Shown in pieces: positions 59,176 to 64,000 of a stretch of DNA of 64,000 nucleotides; position 1 is the stretch's first letter; every line of letters begins with the position of its first letter. Under the pieces are notes generated by a model. That model was not told where the DNA came from. It worked only from the letters and a program-made list of their open reading frames with translations, and searched no databases. The translations under genes and the position numbers were made by a program. The stretch is from Polynucleobacter sp. MWH-CaK5 (GTDB lineage Bacteria; Pseudomonadota; Gammaproteobacteria; Burkholderiales; Burkholderiaceae). Where the stretch lies: the NCBI RefSeq assembly GCF_018687615.1, contig NZ_CP061299.1, positions 310,001-374,000 of the forward strand, in the 5' to 3' direction.

Positions 59176-60450
59176 TTAAAGTGCGCGATAACCAATGTCG
59201 CGACGGAACTGTGCGCCATCAAATTGAATATGATCTAAGTGCGCATAAGCTTTTTGTTGGGCACCTTTTGTGGTGTGGTCTAAACCCACCACGCACAAGA
59301 CTCGACCACCCGATGTTTTGAGCACGCCTTTATCCATTGTTGTGCCAGCATGGAATGTCACATGATCCACATCATCAGCAGGAATACCTGTGATCACATC
59401 ACCTTTGCGCGGAGTCTCTGGGTAATTGTGTGCAGCCATCACGACGCCTAAGGCGATTCTGGCATCCCAATCTAATTCCACTTGATCAAGCTTGCCATCT
59501 ACTGCGGCATCCAAAGCAATCAAGAAGTCGCTCTTGAGGCGAGCCATGATCGGTTGTGTTTCTGGGTCGCCCATGCGGCAATTAAATTCCAATGTTTTTA
59601 CTTGACCTTTGCCATCGATCATCAATCCAGCATATAAGAAGCCTGTGAATGGAATGCCATCAGCTGCCATGCCTTTAACGGTTGGCATGATGATCTCTCT
59701 TAGAGCGCGCGCATGTATTTCTGGGGTCACCACGGGCGCTGGTGAATATGCACCCATGCCGCCAGTGTTAGGGCCTTGATCGGCATCCAGTAAACGCTTG
59801 TGGTCTTGACTGGTTGCCAAGGTCAAAACATTTTTACCGTCGACCATCACGATGAAGCTGGCTTCTTCGCCTTGTAAAAATTCTTCAATCACCACTCTGG
59901 CACCGGCATCACCTAATTTGTTATCAGACAACATCATGTCGATCGCACCGTGAGCTTCTTCTAGGCTCATAGCAACGACCACGCCTTTGCCTGCGGCCAA
60001 GCCGTCTGCCTTGATCACAATTGGTGCACCTTTGGCATCAATGTAGGCATGAGCTTCTTGGATGTTTGAGAAGGTTTGATACTCGGCCGTTGGGATTTGA
60101 TGGCGTTTCATGAACGCTTTTGCAAAATCTTTTGAAGACTCGAGTTGGGCTGCTTTTTGAGTGGGTCCAAAAATACGCAAACCTTGGTTTCTGAAAATAT
60201 CCACAATGCCGCCAGCCAATGGGGCTTCTGGACCAACCACGGTCATATATATTTGCTCGTCTTTGGCAAAGGCTGCCAAAGCATTTAGATCAGTGATGTT
60301 GAGGTTCTCAATGCCCATGTTTTTGGCAGCAGCTGTTGCAGTGCCACCATTGCCTGGAGCCACAAATACTTTTTGTACTTTTGGAGACTGAGCCAACTTC
60401 CATGCAAGAGCATGTTCACGACCACCAGAACCAATCACTAAAATTTTCAT
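59176..60450 (-). CDS. purD: phosphoribosylamine-glycine ligase
   Basis: 424 residues. MKILVIGSGGREHALAWKL, VVGPEAPLAGGIVD, ATP-grasp IKADGLAAGKGV and EFLQGEEASF, DHKRLLDADQGPNTGGMGAY. Second step of purine synthesis. Length and order within the family are normal. Confidence 0.97.
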   Translation of the reverse strand: MKILVIGSGGREHALAWKLAQSPKVQKVFVAPGNGGTATAAAKNMGIENLNITDLNALAAFAKDEQIYMTVVGPEAPLAGGIVDIFRNQGLRIFGPTQKAAQLESSKDFAKAFMKRHQIPTAEYQTFSNIQEAHAYIDAKGAPIVIKADGLAAGKGVVVAMSLEEAHGAIDMMLSDNKLGDAGARVVIEEFLQGEEASFIVMVDGKNVLTLATSQDHKRLLDADQGPNTGGMGAYSPAPVVTPEIHARALREIIMPTVKGMAADGIPFTGFLYAGLMIDGKGQVKTLEFNCRMGDPETQPIMARLKSDFLIALDAAVDGKLDQVELDWDARIALGVVMAAHNYPETPRKGDVITGIPADDVDHVTFHAGTTMDKGVLKTSGGRVLCVVGLDHTTKGAQQKAYAHLDHIQFDGAQFRRDIGYRAL

Positions 60451-60531
60451 AAAAAAACTTTCAAAACCTATTTAAATATTGACTCGACAAATAATGACTC
60501 GATTAAGCTGAAGAATTGTTGTTTGTTATTG

Positions 60532-61254
60532 CTATTCCATGGATGCGTTGGTGAACACTTCTTGTACGTCATCCAATGACTCAAGAGCATCCAATAGTTT
60601 TTGCATTTTGAGAGCATCTTCACCAGACAAATCAGTTTCTGTATCAGGGCGCATCGTTACCTCACCCATCTCTGGAGAAAAACCTTTGGCAATCAAGGCA
60701 TCTTTGATTTGTGAGAATTCATAAGGAGGCGTCACCACTTCAATCGAGCCATCTTCCTGAGGGATCACATCATCTGCACCTGCTTCTAGTGCAGCTTCCA
60801 TCAAAGCATCTTCAGAAGTGCCAGGTGCAAAGAACATACGACCGCAATGCTTGAATAAAAAAGCAACTGAGCCATCGCTGCCCAAATTGCCACCATGTTT
60901 GGTGAAGGCATGACGAACTTCAGCCACTGTTCTGGTTCTGTTGTCAGTCAAAGCATCCACGATCACGGCAGCACCATTGAGACCGTAGCCTTCATAACGA
61001 ATTTCTTCGTAGTTAACACCTTCTAGTGATCCTGTGCCGCGTTGAACTGCACGCTGCACGTTATCGTTGGGCATATTTGAGTCTTTGGCTTTATCAATCG
61101 CCAAACGCAAGCGAGGGTTGGTTGCAATATCACCGCCACCCATTTTTGCAGCCACTGTGATTTCACGGATCAATTTTGTCCAAATTTTGCCGCGCTTCTC
61201 GTCTTGGCGTCCTTTGCGATGCTGAATATTGGCCCATTTGGAATGACCTGCCAT
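60532..61254 (-). CDS. YebC/PmpR family protein
   Basis: 240 residues. MAGHSKWANIQHRKGRQDEK start, then GGDIATNPRLRLAIDKAKDSNMP and RRGTGSLEG-like RGTGSLEGVNYEEIRYEGYG. YebC proteins act as DNA-binding regulators or, as shown for some members, in relieving ribosome stalling at prolines. First gene before the accessory region on the right. Confidence 0.93.
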   Translation of the reverse strand: MAGHSKWANIQHRKGRQDEKRGKIWTKLIREITVAAKMGGGDIATNPRLRLAIDKAKDSNMPNDNVQRAVQRGTGSLEGVNYEEIRYEGYGLNGAAVIVDALTDNRTRTVAEVRHAFTKHGGNLGSDGSVAFLFKHCGRMFFAPGTSEDALMEAALEAGADDVIPQEDGSIEVVTPPYEFSQIKDALIAKGFSPEMGEVTMRPDTETDLSGEDALKMQKLLDALESLDDVQEVFTNASME

Positions 61255-61409
61255 ATAATTACATTTCCTATTTAAAATCAGTTACTTAGATTGCAGATTT
61301 CTTCTGAAAAACTCATAGAAACACAATAGAAACACACTACTTGAATCTTTTTATTTAGAATGAACCTCATTATCTCAAATTAAGCACCTCAAGACCAATG
61401 GAGTAAGAC

Positions 61410-62465
61410 TTGGCAAGCATTAAAGAGCGAATCAATCCCCAGACAGGTGTTAAGACCTTTCAGGTCCAAATCCGAAGAAGGGGCTATCCACCGATTAGTA
61501 AAAACTTCCCTACAAGAAGAAAGGCTGAGAACTATGCCATTTCAGTAGAGGCAAAGGTTTTAAATAATGAGGTGATTAATCCGAGTGAGGCCAATAAGTG
61601 GACGATTCCAGACCTCATAGATTGGTACATTGAAAATCCCAACCCCCACAGGAAGCTCTCCACCAGAAAGCATTTTGATCGGTTGAAGTTCCTAAAAGAG
61701 GAATTTAAGAGTTTCACTGTTTTATCTTTATCAGCCAAAACACTCTCCAAATGGATTAACAAGAGGCTTCAGATTAATAAGCCCTCAACGGTCTATCACT
61801 ACTATGTGGCTCTCAAAAATGCGATGGTTCATCATAGTGTTCAGCATGGATATACCCAAACTATCTTTGAGGTGGTGAAATGTCCCACCAAATCTGGCGA
61901 GAGAAATAGACGATTTAGCAGAGAAGAGACAAGGGTTTTATTCAAATCCATCAAACAACACAGCAAAATAAAACAGCAAGAAATGAAAATCTCGGTCTTG
62001 TTTGCTTTGGAGACTGGTTGTCGTATTGGTGAAATGCTCAAGCTCAAATGGGCACAGGTGAACCTAGAGCAACAATCTGTTGAGTTTTTGGCTGAAAACA
62101 CCAAAACCAAAACAGGTAGGGTGATACCCATTACAAGTATTGCTAAAAAAATATTGCTGTGGATTAAGAGGCACCACAACCCTGAAAATGATATGAATAA
62201 GAGGGTGTTTCATTTTTGGCACTTAAATGAACATCACCTCAGTAGGCAGTTCCACATTTGTTGTGAAAGGGCTGATATTAAAGACTTGAGATGGCATGAC
62301 TTAAGGCATGAAGCGACCACACGGTTTTTTGAATTTATTCACCCAGTAACAAAAACAACTTTATCTGTGATGGATGTAGCGACCATCACAGGACATAAGT
62401 CTGTGGATATGCTGAAAAAATATACCCACATTAATAATTCATCTATCACTCAGAAATTGTGGTGA
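61410..62465 (+). CDS. tyrosine recombinase/integrase (right-hand accessory region)
   Basis: 351 residues from a TTG at 61410 with GGAGTAAG upstream. N-terminal arm-type segment (VKTFQVQIRRRGYPPISKNF), SAM-like domain and catalytic domain: Arg in LETGCRIGEMLKLKW, HxxR box in WHDLRHEATTRFF, His in TGHKSVDMLK, Tyr in KYTHINNSS. A phage-type integrase that probably brought in the type III restriction-modification genes after it. No tRNA gene lies beside it; the attachment site is not identified. The gap 61255-61409 holds AGAAACACA twice (61317-61340). Confidence 0.88.
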   Translation: MASIKERINPQTGVKTFQVQIRRRGYPPISKNFPTRRKAENYAISVEAKVLNNEVINPSEANKWTIPDLIDWYIENPNPHRKLSTRKHFDRLKFLKEEFKSFTVLSLSAKTLSKWINKRLQINKPSTVYHYYVALKNAMVHHSVQHGYTQTIFEVVKCPTKSGERNRRFSREETRVLFKSIKQHSKIKQQEMKISVLFALETGCRIGEMLKLKWAQVNLEQQSVEFLAENTKTKTGRVIPITSIAKKILLWIKRHHNPENDMNKRVFHFWHLNEHHLSRQFHICCERADIKDLRWHDLRHEATTRFFEFIHPVTKTTLSVMDVATITGHKSVDMLKKYTHINNSSITQKLW

Positions 62466-62563
62466 GTTAAAGAGTGGAGAGAATGATTATTAGCTATAAC
62501 AATGGCTATTTTTTATATAAATGAAATGTACAATTAATTGAAATTTGACAATCGGAATAAATA

Positions 62564-64000
62564 ATGCAAAACCTATTAACTAACCTAACTAATCTACTAT
62601 CAAAAGATAATAGGTTTATATCTGATGGCAAGCTCATTAAAAATAAAATTATTGAGTTGGCACTCAATCTTGACTCTCAATTGCTTAAGTTATTGCTTTC
62701 AGATAAGGAGATTAAAAAATCTTTTTTTGAAGAGGTTGATGGAACTGTTATTTTTGACAAGATTAAATTTCAAAAATTTGTTAGTAATAAGAATTTTTTA
62801 CCTGATAGTTACACTAGTTATAAAAATAAAATCGGCTTAACTGTAGACGGTGATTTCATAACTGATGGGAAAGATGTGGTCGTCTCATGGCCATATAAAG
62901 ACTGCCTGTTGGAGGGTGGACAAGATAAAGATGATGCAAAAAGATCAGAACAATTTTGGAGTGAGACTCTAGCATCAGACCAAATCGACAGATTGCTTTC
63001 GCCCAAAGTATTGGTTAATTTTAAGAAATTTACTAAGAATGGGGAGAGTAAGTTAACTGAATTTCAGGGAGGTGAAAGTCTTCTTGTTAAAGGGAATAAT
63101 TTATTAGTCCTTCATACATTAGAAGATATTTATAGTGGAAAAGTTAATTTAATTTACATAGACCCACCATACAATCCTGATAGCAAAGCAAATACTTTCT
63201 CTTACAACAATAGTTTTAATCGCTCTACTTGGTTGACCTTTATGAAAAACCGATTAGAGGTTGCAAAGAGATTGTTATGTAAAGATGGCTCTTTAGTAGT
63301 AGCTATTGATGAAAATGAGCAAGCACACTTGGGTGTGTTGCTTAAAGAAATGTTTAGTGAGCATGAGGTGCATTGTATTACTGTCGTTCATAACCCAAGA
63401 GGTGTTCAAGGTACTAATTTTTCATATACACATGAGTATGCTTTTTTTGTAATCCCAAGAGGAAAGAAAATAATTTCATCAAGAAAAATTAATCAAGAAG
63501 ATATTGAGTGGTCAAATTTTAGGAATTGGGGATCTGAATCTGAGAGAACTGATGCAAAAAATTGTTTTTACGGAGTAATTGTTGAAAACGAACAAGTGGT
63601 TGGTTTTCAGGATGTTTTAGTTGATTCAGAACATCCGACTCAAAATGTGAAAGATGGAGATAGGTGTTATGTATACCCTATTGATATTAACGGGGTGGAG
63701 AGGAAGTGGAGATACGCTAGGCAATCAGTAGATGAAATAAAACATTTATTGCGAGCAAAAAAAGTAAAGGGTGGTAGATATGAAATTGAAATTGGTAAGG
63801 ATTTCGGTACTTATAAAACTGTTTGGCTAGACCCTAGATATGATGCTAATGAATATGGAACTAAGCTAATCAAGTCTCTAGTCCCAGACTGTAAGTTTGA
63901 TTTCCCGAAATCTTTATGGAATGTTTATGACTGCTTGTATGCGGTAATTGGGGAGAATAAAGAGGCGATAGTTTTAGATTTTTTTGGGGGTAGTGGAACA
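62564..64000 (+). CDS. type III restriction-modification methyltransferase Mod (partial)
   Basis: 479 codons before the right edge. The N-terminal domain (about 1-185) is AT-rich; motif IV is DPPYN at residues 200-204 after YI, and motif I reads LDFFGGSGT at 471-479, so the order is beta-class (DPPY before FxGxG) as in Mod of type III systems, which make N6-methyladenine. VAIDENEQAHLGVLLKEMF follows the family. A Res subunit gene would be expected beyond 64,000. Probable horizontal gain with the integrase. Confidence 0.9.
   Translation, partial: MQNLLTNLTNLLSKDNRFISDGKLIKNKIIELALNLDSQLLKLLLSDKEIKKSFFEEVDGTVIFDKIKFQKFVSNKNFLPDSYTSYKNKIGLTVDGDFITDGKDVVVSWPYKDCLLEGGQDKDDAKRSEQFWSETLASDQIDRLLSPKVLVNFKKFTKNGESKLTEFQGGESLLVKGNNLLVLHTLEDIYSGKVNLIYIDPPYNPDSKANTFSYNNSFNRSTWLTFMKNRLEVAKRLLCKDGSLVVAIDENEQAHLGVLLKEMFSEHEVHCITVVHNPRGVQGTNFSYTHEYAFFVIPRGKKIISSRKINQEDIEWSNFRNWGSESERTDAKNCFYGVIVENEQVVGFQDVLVDSEHPTQNVKDGDRCYVYPIDINGVERKWRYARQSVDEIKHLLRAKKVKGGRYEIEIGKDFGTYKTVWLDPRYDANEYGTKLIKSLVPDCKFDFPKSLWNVYDCLYAVIGENKEAIVLDFFGGSGT

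Noticed and set aside
62491..62514. Possible terminator after the right-hand integrase (TAGC...GCTATTTTTT)
   Set aside because: Only a 4-bp stem.
1..64000. CRISPR arrays, rRNA genes, insertion-sequence transposases, retron or other known defence cassettes
   Set aside because: None recognised, apart from the type III methyltransferase at the right edge.

Overview
The window looks like chromosome from a low-GC betaproteobacterium of the Burkholderiales, most like Polynucleobacter or a close relative. This rests on recognised gene orders: tolQRAB-pal-cpoB-queC; exbB-exbD-lpxK-trm112-kdsB-adk read leftward; rng-maf-rlmH-rsfS-nadD-hemF-purD read leftward; and the protein character of NrdR, GlyA, MurB, XerD and DnaE. 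No rRNA, CRISPR array or chromosomal origin is seen. The species call is inference.

Layout. 1-728 is the start of a type IV pilin-like operon that runs off the left edge. 893-21,330 is mostly housekeeping: an orphan BrnA-like regulator, nrdR, glyA, an SDR enzyme, the Tol-Pal envelope system with queC, adk/kdsB/trm112/lpxK/exbDB, xseA, sodB, yajQ, murB, an AEC carrier, xerD, plsY, a universal stress protein, a DUF2237 protein and a DCC-family protein. 21,373-37,719 is an integrated island. 37,764-61,254 returns to housekeeping: amiC, tsaE, queG, azlCD, an ArsR regulator, a GlcG-like protein, rhlE, gluQ, an FkbM methyltransferase, dnaE, LPS-type glycosyltransferases, msbA, rng, a broken maf, rlmH, rsfS, nadD, hemF, purD and yebC. 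From 61,410 a second integrase and a type III DNA methyltransferase (cut by the right edge) begin another accessory region.

The main discovery candidate is the 16-kb island. A 45-bp sequence identical to the 3' part of the tRNA-Lys(UUU) gene occurs three times (21373, 28186, 37644); only the last copy belongs to a complete tRNA. Two mobile elements therefore sit in tandem in one tRNA gene. Element A (about 6.8 kb) and element B (about 9.5 kb) each carry a large tyrosine integrase at the outer end, short direct repeats near the ends that look like integrase arm sites, a protein of about 170 residues with the three motifs of a single-tyrosine HUH replication initiator (the last reading YxxK), and a 110-residue winged-helix protein of similar layout. 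They look like members of one little-described family of integrating, possibly rolling-circle-replicating, satellite-like elements. Element A adds a serine recombinase, two small membrane proteins, a secreted protein and two structured non-coding stretches. Element B adds a second, short tyrosine recombinase, a DUF6641 gene followed by two tiny overlapping genes, and cargo: a GlxA-type regulator with a DJ-1/PfpI enzyme, a tautomerase with its MarR regulator and paired operators, an SMR efflux pump, and fragments of an MFS transporter and an outer-membrane protein.

How the genes work together. Much of the core is envelope biology: Tol-Pal and a second ExbBD-type motor, LpxK, KdsB, MsbA and glycosyltransferases for lipid A and LPS core, MurB and AmiC for peptidoglycan, PlsY for phospholipid. 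queC and queG serve queuosine in tRNA. rng, rlmH, rsfS, rhlE and Trm112 serve RNA and ribosome work. Points of interest outside the island are an in-frame amber codon in maf, a hairpin that buries the GTG start of rhlE, a terminator that splits tolB from pal, and DnaA-box words between exbB and xseA.
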